This document shows positions 41,161 through 49,974 of a stretch of DNA of 64,000 bases, piece by piece. Each line of letters opens with the position of its first letter. The first letter of the stretch is position 1. The notes beneath the pieces were generated by a model. The model was not told the origin of the DNA and did no database searches. It saw nothing but the letters and a program-made list of their open reading frames with translations. The position numbers and the translations under genes are program-made. The stretch is taken from the NCBI RefSeq assembly GCF_021228295.1, contig NZ_JAJQPD010000002.1, forward strand, positions 434,001-498,000. Reading direction: 5' to 3'. Origin of the DNA: Agromyces humatus. GTDB taxonomy: Bacteria; Actinomycetota; Actinomycetes; Actinomycetales; Microbacteriaceae.

Positions 41161-43049
41161 GGGACCTCCGATGCTGCGACGAGGCTCTCGGACCAGCCGA
41201 GCAGCCGGATCTGCTGGTTCTCGTCGCCGGTGCCGACACCGGGCACGTAGAACAGCAACTGGATGCCGATCTCGCGCTGCACGCCCTTGGCGCTCTTCTC
41301 GGTGAAGCCCGAGAGTGCAGCACCCGGTGCGCCCGACTCGAATCCGATGGTACCGCCGTCGTTCGGCACGACCTTCTCGGTCTGGTTGATCGAGACGGTC
41401 ACGAGCGCGCCCGCGTCGTTCGTGGCCAGCGCGACTGTGGGGCTGTCGCCGACAGCGTTCGAGAACGTCGCGTCAGCCGTGGCCGGCAGACCGTCGTTGA
41501 TCGCCTGCTGCCCGGTGACGCCGAGCTGCTCGCGCAGAAGGTCGCCCTCGGGATCGAACGCAGCTGCGAACTCCGACTCGTCGCCCTTGAGCAGCACATC
41601 GGCGTAGGCCGCGGCGACCTGCCCGGTCGGCATGACGAGGCCCTTGAACTCGGGTGAGATCGGGGCGGCGCCGATCGAGGCGGGCGCGACCTCGGGCACG
41701 TCGGCCTCAGGCGCCAACGCCATCGAGTAGAGCACGTGGTAGTTCTCGCGCGGCGACTCCTGCACGAGCACGAGCGCCGTGGGAGCGATCGTCGGGTCGT
41801 CGGCGTTCTTCGCGATCGTGAGTACCGTGCGCGGCCAGCCCGAAACCTGCTGCGGCAGGGTCAGGGTGAGGGGCGAAGCCGGGATCGCCGGCGGTGCGGG
41901 GTGATCGGGCAGATTTCCGCGAATGGTGTAGTTCGCGGCGCGGGCTTCGAGCGCCGGGCCGGTGAACCGCTCTGCGGCGAGGGTCGCATCGCGAGCCTCG
42001 TCGACCTCGCCCGTGAACACGGCCAGGCGGCGCATGATGCGCTCCATCTGCGGGACGCTGACCGCCGGCTGGACCGTGGGCTCGTCGGGTTCGACGGTCT
42101 CGGTCGGCTCACCCGACGCCGGCGGCGTCGCAGGGGCCGAGGTCGCGGGGGCGTCTGCCTGGTCGAAGCTCGGCCAGTAGTCGGCCGAACAGGCGCTCAG
42201 GGCGATCGCGGGGACGAGGAACACGGGCACGAGCGCGATGCGCTTCGCACGACCGATCGCGCGCCTGCCACCGGCGACCTGATTGCGCCGCGGCGGCTTC
42301 GGCGCGCTGGGCAGCTTGCCGCGCGGCCCCTTGGGCAGGTTGCGGCGAGGGCCCCGAGAGCGGCGATGGTGGACGAAGCCCGAGATCACGAGGCCGATTC
42401 CCACGAGGAACACGATGGCGCCGCCGGCCAGGAGCGGCCCGGCCATCGGAGTGGCATCGTCGACCGGCCAGTCGAGCTCGACGAGGGTGGGTGCCGGGCT
42501 GAGCCCGTCTGATGCGATCAGCACCGAGATGTCTTCGGGGACGTCGACGGTCGTCGTGAGCGTGCGCTCGGCAGTGAACTCGTCGAGCCAGAGGTCGGAG
42601 CCGATCGGCGACGCGGCGGCGAGGGCCTCGGGGTCGGGCGCCACATCTGCCTCTGGCGTCGGGGTCGGGGTCGGTGTCACGGTCGCCGGGGCGGGCTCGG
42701 TCGGCAGCGGGTCGTCGACGGGTGCGATCGTCACGACCTCGCTCGTGAGCTCACCGCGCTCGGCGTCGAAGGACACCGACTGGTAGGGGGTCTCACCGAG
42801 CCATGCCTCGACGTCGGCACTGCGCCCGTACGAGACGAACACCGTGTCGCTGCCCGACGCCGAGATGGTCTGCTTTCCGGGTTGCGCCGCGAGCGCCTCG
42901 GGTTCGACCACGATGAACGCGGTCTCCCCGCTGAACTCGGCCGACAACGCCGCACGATCGGGTTCGAGGAACACCGTGCGCTGGGCGATGCCGAGCCCGA
43001 TCATCACTGCCGCAGCGATGAACGCCACGATTGCGAAGACGAAACGCAC
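41157..43049 (-). CDS. Large composite membrane protein with internal lipobox-like segment
   Basis: 630 residues in one frame. TM1 at 4-22, an extracytoplasmic domain (~30-200) with a Thr/Pro linker, TM2 at 204-226, a basic cytoplasmic loop (SRGPRRNLPKGPRGKLPSAPKPPRRNQVAGGRR), and TM3 at 271-288 ending in ALSAC (Cys287), like a lipoprotein signal placed mid-protein. After it comes an acidic linker and a ~300-residue extracytoplasmic domain. It resembles actinobacterial hypothetical proteins upstream of thioredoxin-TPR genes; function unknown. GTG start has GGAGG upstream. Confidence 0.65.
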   Translation of the reverse strand: MRFVFAIVAFIAAAVMIGLGIAQRTVFLEPDRAALSAEFSGETAFIVVEPEALAAQPGKQTISASGSDTVFVSYGRSADVEAWLGETPYQSVSFDAERGELTSEVVTIAPVDDPLPTEPAPATVTPTPTPTPEADVAPDPEALAAASPIGSDLWLDEFTAERTLTTTVDVPEDISVLIASDGLSPAPTLVELDWPVDDATPMAGPLLAGGAIVFLVGIGLVISGFVHHRRSRGPRRNLPKGPRGKLPSAPKPPRRNQVAGGRRAIGRAKRIALVPVFLVPAIALSACSADYWPSFDQADAPATSAPATPPASGEPTETVEPDEPTVQPAVSVPQMERIMRRLAVFTGEVDEARDATLAAERFTGPALEARAANYTIRGNLPDHPAPPAIPASPLTLTLPQQVSGWPRTVLTIAKNADDPTIAPTALVLVQESPRENYHVLYSMALAPEADVPEVAPASIGAAPISPEFKGLVMPTGQVAAAYADVLLKGDESEFAAAFDPEGDLLREQLGVTGQQAINDGLPATADATFSNAVGDSPTVALATNDAGALVTVSINQTEKVVPNDGGTIGFESGAPGAALSGFTEKSAKGVQREIGIQLLFYVPGVGTGDENQQIRLLGWSESLVAASEVP

Positions 43050-43172
43050 GAACTACCTCCAAAGGCCGCACCAGCGGCGCCGACAAAAGACATTCCACAC
43101 TACCGGCGATGTCTGGGAGTCTCCTAACCACGGGCTGAGCATCCCGTGTCCGGGCATCCCGCCGATCCGCCG

Positions 43173-43178
43173 TACAAT
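43173..43178 (+). promoter_or_regulatory. -10 element TACAAT for the coiled-coil gene
   Basis: TACAAT lies 55 bases upstream of the TTG start in the divergent 185-base gap, leaving a normal leader that includes the GGAGG at 43224-43228. No clear -35. Confidence 0.4.
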
Positions 43179-43233
43179 CGGACACATCCCGCACGAGCCC
43201 CCCACGAACGCGGGTCAGACCCCGGAGGAAGAA

Positions 43234-44850
43234 TTGGCCGTCGAAGAGACCGAGTTCACGCAGGTGTTCCGCGGATACGACAAAGATGAGGTCGACAAGG
43301 CGCTCAACACCCTTCGTCGCGACATCATCAACGCGAACACGCAGTCCGCCGACAACGCGAAAGAGAACAAGCGGCTGCTCGCGCGCATCGAAGAGCTCAC
43401 CGCCGAGCTCGAAGAGGTCGGCAGCCCCACGTTCTCCGGCCTCGGCACCAAGCTCGAGAACACCCTCCGCGTCGCCGAAGAGCAGTCGACGCGCCTCATC
43501 GCCCAGGCCGATATCGACGCCGAGAAGCTCCGCCGCGCCGCCGAAGACGAGGCGCACCTCATGCGCTCCGACGCGCACGAGCTCGCCGAGCGCACCCTCA
43601 CCGAGACGCGCGCCCAGGCGAACCGGATGCTCGAGAACGCGCGCGCCGAGGCCGACGACATGGTGGCACGCGCACACGAGACGAGCGAGCAGCTCCGCCA
43701 GGACGCCGCTCGCGACGCCGCCGCGATCCGGGGATCCGTCACCACCGAGGCCGCTGAGCTGCGGTCGAGCGCGAAGCGCGAGTCGTCCGCCGCGGTCTCC
43801 GCAGCCGAGCGCAAGGCATCCGAGATCCTGACCGCCGCCAACACCGAGGCGAACGAAGCCCGGGCCACGGCGGCCGGCCTCGCGCAGGAAACCGAGCAGA
43901 CTCGCGCCGAGGTCGCCATCGAGCTCGACCGTGCCCGCGCCGACCTCGCGCGCGAGACCGAGCAGGCGCGCATCGACCTCGCCTCCGAGACCGAGCAGGC
44001 GCGCCTCGACCTCGAGCGCGAGTCGGCCGAGTCGCGCTCGGCCATCGACGCCGAGATCACCGAGCGTCGCGCGGCGCTCGTGCACGAACTCGACCAGGCG
44101 CGCACCGACCTCGACCGCGAGCTCGAGGCGTCACGCGCCGAGCTCGTCGAGCAGCGTGAGCAGACCGCGGTCGACCTCGAGCGCGAGGCAGAGGCGGCCC
44201 GACTGAAGCTCCAGCACGAGCTCGAGCGCATTCGCGCCAAGCACGCCGCCGACCTCGACCAGATGCGCGCCGACCTGGCACTCGAGCAGGAGCAGGCCCG
44301 CGCCGACTTCGACGCCGAGGCCGAGCAGGCACGCATCGACCTCGACAACCAGCTCACCGCGCTGCGCAAGAAGACCACGCACGAGGTCAACCGGCAGCAA
44401 CGCGAGATCGAGAAGGCCCGCCTCGACCTCGAGTCCGAGCTCACCTCCAAGCGCGACGAGGCCGAGCAGGAGCTGCTCGTGGCCCATCAGGACGCCGTCG
44501 CCCAGACCCAGACATTCCTCGCCGACGCCAACGCCGAACTCGCCGACGCGGTCGCCCGCACCGCCGAGAGCCGCGCCGAGGCCGACCGCCTCGAGTCCGA
44601 AGGCCGCGCCGAGATCGCCCAGGTTCGCGACCGGGCCGACGAAGAGGCACGCGAGCGCATCGCTGCGGCACACGACCAGGCGCGCAAGCTCATCGCCGAC
44701 GCCGAAGAGCGCACTCGCGCCCTCGTGGCTGACGCCGAAGACCGCCTGTCGCAGATTAGGATCGAGCGCGACGCGGTCGCCGGCTACTTCGAGAGCCTGC
44801 GCGGCGTGCTCACGCAGGCTGAGCAGGTGGCGGCAGACACGAAGAAGTAG
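43234..44850 (+). CDS. Long hendecad coiled-coil protein with DivIVA-like head (Scy/FilP-like)
   Basis: 538 residues. TTG 43234 follows CCGGAGGAAGAA; upstream in-frame sequence is non-coding leader. Residues 6-35 (EFTQVFRGYDKDEVDKALNTLRRDI) resemble a DivIVA N-terminal domain. Nearly all the rest is alpha-helical coiled coil. From about 223 to 387 the chain divides exactly into fifteen 11-residue units of the form ARxDLxxExEQ, and the 11-residue phase continues less strictly to ~480. This periodicity is that of Scy/FilP-type cytoskeletal coiled coils, which work with DivIVA at growing tips. Function inferred from architecture. Confidence 0.75.
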   Translation: MAVEETEFTQVFRGYDKDEVDKALNTLRRDIINANTQSADNAKENKRLLARIEELTAELEEVGSPTFSGLGTKLENTLRVAEEQSTRLIAQADIDAEKLRRAAEDEAHLMRSDAHELAERTLTETRAQANRMLENARAEADDMVARAHETSEQLRQDAARDAAAIRGSVTTEAAELRSSAKRESSAAVSAAERKASEILTAANTEANEARATAAGLAQETEQTRAEVAIELDRARADLARETEQARIDLASETEQARLDLERESAESRSAIDAEITERRAALVHELDQARTDLDRELEASRAELVEQREQTAVDLEREAEAARLKLQHELERIRAKHAADLDQMRADLALEQEQARADFDAEAEQARIDLDNQLTALRKKTTHEVNRQQREIEKARLDLESELTSKRDEAEQELLVAHQDAVAQTQTFLADANAELADAVARTAESRAEADRLESEGRAEIAQVRDRADEEARERIAAAHDQARKLIADAEERTRALVADAEDRLSQIRIERDAVAGYFESLRGVLTQAEQVAADTKK

Positions 44851-44876
44851 TCCGGCGAAGGGAGCGCGGCGGTTCC

Positions 44877-45941
44877 ATGAAGATCCAGAACGCGTTCCGT
44901 ATCGGGTTGCTCGGCACCCTCGGCGTGGGTGTCGGCCTGCTCATCATCACCTCGATCGCGAATCTCTCGACGATCATCACCTACATCGGTGCGGCACTGT
45001 TCCTGGCCCTCGGCCTCGACCCGGCGATCAGCTGGCTCGAGCGCCGAGGGCTTCCGCGTTGGGCCGCCATCGTCATCGTGATGACCGGAGTGGGTCTGCT
45101 CGTCGCTGCGCTCGTGCTCGCCGTCGCCCCGATCATCGTCGAGCAGGTCAGCCAGCTCGTCGAGGAGATCCCCCGCATCGTCGAGCGCGTCAACTCGCAG
45201 CAGTGGATCGACACGCTGAAGCAGCAGTTCCCGCAGATCCGGGTCGACGAGGTCATCGAGCAGGTCACCACGGGACTCACCGAGTTCGTCACCAATCCCG
45301 ACAAGCTGAGCGAACTCGCCGGCGGGGTACTGCTGGTGGCCTTCGCGATCGGCAGCGGCATCTTCGCCGTCATCGTCGTGTTCATCCTGATGCTGTACTT
45401 CACGGCATCACTGAACGCGATGAAGCGGGCCACCTACCAGCTCGTGCCCGCATCGAAGCGCGAGCGCTTCGCCGACCTCACCGAGCAGATCACGCAATCG
45501 GTCGGGCGGTTCGTGCTCGGGCAGGCGTCGCTCGCCGCCGTGAACGGCGTGCTGAGCTTCATCTTCCTGTCGATCATCAACGCGCCGTTCCCAGCGGTGC
45601 TGGCGTTCATCGCGTTCCTGTTCTCACTCGTGCCACTGGTCGGCACATTGACCGGCTCGGTGATCATCGTGCTCGTGTGCCTGATCCCCGGACTCGGTTC
45701 ACCACTCACCGCGTTCGTCGCCGCGATCTACTACATCATCTACATGCAGGTCGAGGCATACGTGCTGAGCCCGCGCATCATGAACCGTGCCGTGAAGATC
45801 CCGAGCGCCCTCGTCGTCATCGCCGCCCTCGCCGGCGGCGCACTCGGCGGCATCCTCGGCGCGCTCGTCGCCATTCCGGTGGCCGCTGCCGGACTGCTCA
45901 TCATCAAGCAGGTCGTCATCCCCCGCCAGAACGAGCGCTGA
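44877..45941 (+). CDS. AI-2E family transporter (TqsA/PerM-like)
   Basis: 354 residues, eight hydrophobic segments. The order of helices (three near the N-terminus, a soluble helical domain ~75-150 with VEQVSQLVEEIPRIVERVNS, then five helices) is that of the AI-2E/PerM family. Family blocks are SLAAVNGVLSFIFLSIINAPFPAVLAFIAFLFSLVPLVGTLTG and the Leu/Gly-rich C-terminus. Substrate unknown; AI-2 export is established only for a few members. It begins 26 bases after the coiled-coil gene with GAAGGGAGCG upstream and is probably co-transcribed with it. Confidence 0.85.
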   Translation: MKIQNAFRIGLLGTLGVGVGLLIITSIANLSTIITYIGAALFLALGLDPAISWLERRGLPRWAAIVIVMTGVGLLVAALVLAVAPIIVEQVSQLVEEIPRIVERVNSQQWIDTLKQQFPQIRVDEVIEQVTTGLTEFVTNPDKLSELAGGVLLVAFAIGSGIFAVIVVFILMLYFTASLNAMKRATYQLVPASKRERFADLTEQITQSVGRFVLGQASLAAVNGVLSFIFLSIINAPFPAVLAFIAFLFSLVPLVGTLTGSVIIVLVCLIPGLGSPLTAFVAAIYYIIYMQVEAYVLSPRIMNRAVKIPSALVVIAALAGGALGGILGALVAIPVAAAGLLIIKQVVIPRQNER

Positions 45942-45950
45942 CGCTCCAGA

Positions 45951-46703
45951 TCAGCCGGTCCGCGAATCGGATGTCGCGGGCCACACCGCAGGCAACGGCA
46001 GGGCCGCTGGATTCACCACGCCGACGATCTCGTCGAGCACGCGCTTCGTCTGCGATTCCCCGACCCACAGGTGCTTGCCACCGGCGACATCGATGCGGCG
46101 CAGCTTCGGGAGCCCGGCGAACCGCTCGGCGGCCTCTGCGGGCTTCAGGTAGTCGTCGTGTTCGGGAATGAGCGCCACGAGCGAGGGGCCCGCGCCGTGC
46201 CAGCGCGCGAGCTCCTGCTCGCTCGTGCGGTGCAGTGGGGGCGACAGCAGGATGGCGCCGTCGATGCCGTGGTCGAGCCCGTACTTCAGGGCGAGCTCGG
46301 TGCCGAACGACCACCCGACGAGCCACGGATGCGGCAGGGCGCGCGCCGTGACGAACGACATCGCCGCCGCGACATCCGCTCGCTCGTCGATGCCCTGCCC
46401 GAACGAGCCTTCGCTCGTGCCGCGTGGCGAGGTCGTGCCGCGTGTGTTGAACCGAAGCACCGCGAGGTCGGCGAGCGCCGGAAGGCGAGCGGCCGCCTTG
46501 CGGATGATATGCGAGTCCATGAAACCGCCAGCGGTCGGCAACGGATGCAGCGTCACGAGGGTGGCCACGGGCGGCCGGTCGACGGGCGTCGCCAGTTCGC
46601 CGACGAGGGTGAGCCCGTCGGAGGTGTGCAGCTCGATCTCTTCGCGGATCGCGGGGAGCTCGACGCTCGCCCTGATCTCGACTGGTTCGTTCGTGCCGCT
46701 CAT
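45951..46703 (-). CDS. Alpha/beta hydrolase
   Basis: 250 residues. The nucleophile elbow is VGWSFGTELAL (Gly-x-Ser-x-Gly); the acid is likely in ALIPEHDDYLKPAEA and the His in VAGGKHLWVGES. The opening strands read LTLVGELATPVDRPPVATLVTLHPLPTAGGFMDSH, as in DUF-type serine aminopeptidase-like or OsmC-associated hydrolases. Substrate not identifiable. ATG overlaps the stop of the upstream small gene (ATGA). Confidence 0.8.
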   Translation of the reverse strand: MSGTNEPVEIRASVELPAIREEIELHTSDGLTLVGELATPVDRPPVATLVTLHPLPTAGGFMDSHIIRKAAARLPALADLAVLRFNTRGTTSPRGTSEGSFGQGIDERADVAAAMSFVTARALPHPWLVGWSFGTELALKYGLDHGIDGAILLSPPLHRTSEQELARWHGAGPSLVALIPEHDDYLKPAEAAERFAGLPKLRRIDVAGGKHLWVGESQTKRVLDEIVGVVNPAALPLPAVWPATSDSRTG

Positions 46704-47008
46704 CGTTCGCCGATCCTCCAACAGTGGATGTGCCAGTGCCGACGCGCCGCGAGGTCGGCGGCGTCACCCAGTACGCCGTCGGCGCGCCACGCCACGAGGT
46801 GGGCGACGCCCGGAGCGACATCGAGCCCGCACCCCGGGCACAGGTACGCCTTGACGGCCTGCGCCTCGGAGACGGGCTGCACGTTCCATTCGCGGCCCGA
46901 CCGCACTTCGGTGCGACGCCAGCCCGACGTCAGCCGATCGACATCGAGTTCGGGATGCCCCTCACGTGCACGAGCTGCCCGACCCCGTGATCGGTTCGCG
47001 CGCGCCAT
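46700..47008 (-). CDS. Small conserved protein with CPGC motif
   Basis: 102 residues. Basic N-terminus (MARANRSRGRAARAREG), then VKAYLCPGCGLDVAPGVAHLVAWRADG and a His-rich ending (RRHWHIHCWRIGER). The CPGC pair with downstream His/Cys could bind zinc; such proteins are often labelled ATP/GTP-binding in actinobacterial genomes without proof. TAGACT plus six bases precede the ATG. Operon with the hydrolase (4-base overlap). Confidence 0.7.
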   Translation of the reverse strand: MARANRSRGRAARAREGHPELDVDRLTSGWRRTEVRSGREWNVQPVSEAQAVKAYLCPGCGLDVAPGVAHLVAWRADGVLGDAADLAARRHWHIHCWRIGER

Positions 47009-47014
47009 GTCATC

Positions 47015-47020
47015 AGTCTA
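47015..47020 (-). promoter_or_regulatory. -10 element TAGACT, leaderless arrangement
   Basis: Minus-strand TAGACT plus six bases precede the ATG at 47008; it drives the small CPGC protein and the hydrolase. Confidence 0.5.
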
Positions 47021-47045
47021 CGGCGCGGGCGATGACCGGCCGGCC

Positions 47046-47080
47046 CAGCTCAGCTCAGCTCAGCTCAGCCCAGCTCAGCT
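47046..47080. repeat. Pentanucleotide tandem repeat (CAGCT)7
   Basis: Seven 5-base units, CAGCT x4, CAGCC, CAGCT x2. The right end overlaps the stop codon of the transglycosylase gene (47080-47082); the repeat is thus its immediate 3' untranslated sequence. Simple repeats of this length are uncommon in such genomes. Confidence 0.9.
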
Positions 47081-47745
47081 CAATACCAGCCCACGGACTG
47101 GGAGTGCCCCCAGGCGCCGCAGGGCGTGCCGTAGCGGCCCGAGATGTACCCGAGCCCCCATTCGATCTGGGTGCCGGCATTCGTCTCCCAGTCGGCGCCC
47201 GCGGAGGCCATCTTCGAACCGGGGAGCGACTGCGGGATGCCGTAGGCGCCGCTCGAGGCGTTATAGGCGTTCACGCGCCAGCCCGACTCCTTGTTCCAGA
47301 GGGCGACGAGGCAATCGAACTCCGACGACGGCCATCCCCGGGCCGCGACCGCTCCGGCGGCGTAGGCCTGCGCGGATCCGGGGTCGGGTGTCACCGCCGG
47401 CGGTGCCCAGCCCGAACCGCTCGACGCCGGCTCGACCACCGGCTCGGGCTTCTCTTCGACGACGTAGTTCTCGGAGCCGCCGACGGCGATCTCGTAGTCG
47501 CCGCCGGCCGCGACCGACTGCGCAGCCTGGCCGCCGAAACGTTCGCCCTCGGCCGCGAAATCGGGTGAGGCCGTGGCGCCGCTGTAGGGATCGACGATGT
47601 TCACGAGCAGGAAGCTCGATGCGGCACAGAATGCGAACACCACCGTGACCGCCTGCTTGACCGCCCCGCGCGAACTCGATCGGGTAGACGACGGCGCCGA
47701 CGGCCGCGCTCCCGCCGTCTCACCTGCGCCTGTATGCCTACCCAC
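47080..47745 (-). CDS. Membrane-anchored lytic transglycosylase-like protein
   Basis: 221 residues. A Ser/Thr-rich cytoplasmic start, one membrane segment (~30-52), an Ala/Glu/Pro linker, and a C-terminal ~85-residue SLT-like domain: DCLVALWNKESGWRVNAYNASSGAYGIPQSLPGSKMASAG with the catalytic Glu in NKESGW, then GYISGRYGTPCGAWGHSQSVGWY. Such actinobacterial proteins cleave glycan strands of peptidoglycan. GTG start; no strong Shine-Dalgarno, but TACACT lies nine bases upstream. Confidence 0.85.
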   Translation of the reverse strand: MGRHTGAGETAGARPSAPSSTRSSSRGAVKQAVTVVFAFCAASSFLLVNIVDPYSGATASPDFAAEGERFGGQAAQSVAAGGDYEIAVGGSENYVVEEKPEPVVEPASSGSGWAPPAVTPDPGSAQAYAAGAVAARGWPSSEFDCLVALWNKESGWRVNAYNASSGAYGIPQSLPGSKMASAGADWETNAGTQIEWGLGYISGRYGTPCGAWGHSQSVGWY

Positions 47746-47799
47746 GATTCGTCGAGTGTATCGGACGCGTCGGGCACTGGGCGAACGCCTGCCGGCAGG

Positions 47800-48354
47800 T
47801 CACCGAACCGCCAACATGACGTCGACGACCGCATCGAGGACGAGGTCGACCTGCGCCTCGCGATAGCCCCCTCGCTGCGTGGAGAACACCACGGTTCGGA
47901 CGTCATCGACCGAGATGGGCCATCCGTCGCGGAAGTACCGCGTGAGCTTGTCGGCGAAGCGATCGACCTCGCGCACGTTGTACCCGAGCACGACCGGATT
48001 CATGCGGTCGAAGCGCTGGGATTCGGGCCTGGCGAGCCGGTTCGACACGACCTGCGCCGTGGTGCGAGCCTCGCGCAGCCACGCCTCGTCGCCGTGCAGG
48101 CGAGAGGCGACCTGCCGCTCCTGCGCGGCGAACGCGTCTTCGAGGCGCTCGAGTGCCGCGTCGACGTGCGAGGTGGAGTATCCGCCCTTCTGCATGGCGA
48201 ACGCCGTCAGCCGGATCTTCTCGGAAGTGAGCGGGGCGTCGCCGGCGATCGGGTTGCCGTCGTAGGCGCGCCGCGCGACCTCGAGGAACTCCTCTACCTG
48301 GGCGGTGTTGTAGCCGAGCCGCGGCTTGCGCGCGTGCGGGAAGATGGAGTCCAC
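47800..48354 (-). CDS. DivIVA-domain protein with internal duplication
   Basis: 184 residues without long coiled coil. Two halves repeat one plan: GYNTAQVEEFLEVARRAYDG then IRLTAFAMQKGGYSTSHVDAALERLEDAF; and GYNVREVDRFADKLTRYFRDG then VRTVVFSTQRGGYREAQVDLVLDAVVDVM. The GYN-x-x-EVD-x-F motif is the DivIVA head motif. GTG 48354 is preferred over GTG 48378 because GATAAT plus six bases precede it. It lies after cdsA and may help place envelope synthesis; role inferred. Confidence 0.7.
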   Translation of the reverse strand: MDSIFPHARKPRLGYNTAQVEEFLEVARRAYDGNPIAGDAPLTSEKIRLTAFAMQKGGYSTSHVDAALERLEDAFAAQERQVASRLHGDEAWLREARTTAQVVSNRLARPESQRFDRMNPVVLGYNVREVDRFADKLTRYFRDGWPISVDDVRTVVFSTQRGGYREAQVDLVLDAVVDVMLAVR

Positions 48355-48360
48355 CGCACC

Positions 48361-48366
48361 ATTATC
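48361..48366 (-). promoter_or_regulatory. Possible -10 (GATAAT) deciding the DivIVA-like start
   Basis: GATAAT plus six bases precede GTG 48354 on the minus strand, inside the last codons after cdsA. It would allow separate leaderless expression. Confidence 0.35.
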
Positions 48367-48374
48367 ACCGACGC

Positions 48375-49358
48375 TCACCCGAACACGAGGAAGGCGCCGT
48401 ACGCGACCGCCGCGGACGGCAGGATCGAATCGAGCCGGTCGAGGAACCCACCGTGGCCCGGCAGCCACGAGCTCATGTCCTTGATGCCGATGTCGCGCTT
48501 GATGAGCGACTCGGCGAGGTCGCCGAGCGTGGCGCTCAGGAAGATCGCGGCGCCGAAGATGAGGCCGAACCACCAAGTGTTGCCGAGCATCAGCGTCGAG
48601 AGCAACACGCCGGCGAGCAGGCTCGCCCCGGCACCGCCGGCGAAGCCCTCCCACGTCTTCTTGGGGCTGATGATCGGCGCCATCTTGTGCTTGCCGAACA
48701 TGAGGCCGAACGCATAGGCGCCGGTGTCGGCGGCGACCACGATCACGATGAAGGCGAGAGTCCACCACTGGCCGCCCTCAGCGGCCGTGAGGACGACGGT
48801 GAACGTCGCGAGCAACGTCACATAGCCCTGGACGAACGCGCTGGCCGTGAGATCGCGCAACAGTGCGCCTGCGCCGGTGCGGTGCGAGGGCACCGCCTGC
48901 TCGGCGAGCCGCCACAGCACCACGATCGCAATGCCGCCGAGCACGGCCAGCAACTGTCCGCCAGCACCCCCGTAGTACGCGAGCGGCACTGCCACGACCG
49001 CGACGACGGCGGACGGGATGCGCGGCACGTGATAGCCGCCCTTGCGCAGGGCCTGGGCGAGCTCGTAGCTCGTGAAGCCCACGAGGACGATCGCGAACAG
49101 CATGAACAGCTCTTTGATCACGAGCAGGCTCAGCAGCAGCACACCGCCGAACGCGAGCCCGATCAGGATCGCGACGATGAGGTTGCGCCCGGTGCGCGCC
49201 TCGATCTTCTGCTGCGCCTCGTCGAACTGCGCCTTGGACGCCTCGAACTGGCGCTCGATGTCTGCCCTGCGCGCGTGCACCTGGGCTTTGAAATCCTCAC
49301 GCGCGGTTCGTTCGTGGCCCCCGGCGTCAGACTGATCCTCTTCTGGGACGCCCGACAT
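48375..49358 (-). CDS. cdsA: Phosphatidate cytidylyltransferase
   Basis: 327 residues: a ~55-residue charged cytoplasmic N-terminus and about eight membrane helices. The CDP-DAG synthase signature is seen in SATLGDLAESLIKRDIGIKDMSSWLPGHGGFLDRLDS; VVAADTGAYAFGLMFGKHKMAPIISPKKTWEGFAGG is the other conserved block. It makes CDP-diacylglycerol for phospholipid synthesis. Follows frr by nine bases in the usual pyrH-frr-cdsA order. Confidence 0.96.
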   Translation of the reverse strand: MSGVPEEDQSDAGGHERTAREDFKAQVHARRADIERQFEASKAQFDEAQQKIEARTGRNLIVAILIGLAFGGVLLLSLLVIKELFMLFAIVLVGFTSYELAQALRKGGYHVPRIPSAVVAVVAVPLAYYGGAGGQLLAVLGGIAIVVLWRLAEQAVPSHRTGAGALLRDLTASAFVQGYVTLLATFTVVLTAAEGGQWWTLAFIVIVVAADTGAYAFGLMFGKHKMAPIISPKKTWEGFAGGAGASLLAGVLLSTLMLGNTWWFGLIFGAAIFLSATLGDLAESLIKRDIGIKDMSSWLPGHGGFLDRLDSILPSAAVAYGAFLVFG

Positions 49359-49367
49359 GATCGTGCC

Positions 49368-49922
49368 TCAGACCTCGAGGAGTTCGGCTTCCTTGCGCTT
49401 GAGCGCGTCGTCGATCGCGTCGACGTTGGACTTGGTGATCTGCTCGAGCTCTTTCTCGGCGCGCGCGACCTCGTCGTCACCGACCTCGCCCTTGAGTGCG
49501 TCGAGGTCGTCCTTGGCCTTGCGGCGGATGTTGCGCACCGAGACCTTCGCGTCTTCGGCCTTCGTGCGCACGATCTTCACGTACTCCTTGCGACGCTCTT
49601 CGGTGAGCTCGGGCAGCGTGACACGGACGATGTTGCCGTCGTTCGACGGGTTGGCACCGAGGTTCGGGGTGTCGCGGATCGCCTGCTCGATGTCTTTCAG
49701 TGCGGCCTTGTCATAGGGCGTCACGACGAGCGTGCGCGCCTCTGGGTTCTGCAGCGATGCGAGCTGTGCGAGCGGCGTGGGCGTGCCGTAGTAGCTCACC
49801 ATGATCTTCTGGAAGAGCTGGGGGTTCGCCCGCCCCGTGCGCACGGTGGCGAAGTCGTCTTTTGCGACCTCGACCGCCTTGTGCATGCGGGTTGTGGCAT
49901 CGGAAAGTACATCCGCGATCAC
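49368..49922 (-). CDS. frr: Ribosome recycling factor
   Basis: 184 residues, normal length. [45 protein letters not shown] and [39 protein letters not shown] are the family blocks. With EF-G it splits post-termination ribosomes. GTG start with AAAGGAG upstream; TAGACT at 49956-49961 is a plausible -10. Confidence 0.98.
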   Translation of the reverse strand: MIADVLSDATTRMHKAVEVAKDDFATVRTGRANPQLFQKIMVSYYGTPTPLAQLASLQNPEARTLVVTPYDKAALKDIEQAIRDTPNLGANPSNDGNIVRVTLPELTEERRKEYVKIVRTKAEDAKVSVRNIRRKAKDDLDALKGEVGDDEVARAEKELEQITKSNVDAIDDALKRKEAELLEV

Positions 49923-49974
49923 GGGAACTCCTTTACGGTTTGCTACTTCGGCCAGTCTAGTGGCGCGTCAGCCT

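Noticed and set aside
43900..44394. 33-base periodic DNA as a satellite or non-coding repeat.
   Set aside because: The period equals 11 codons, units differ mostly at tolerated positions and the frame is open throughout, so it is protein coding.
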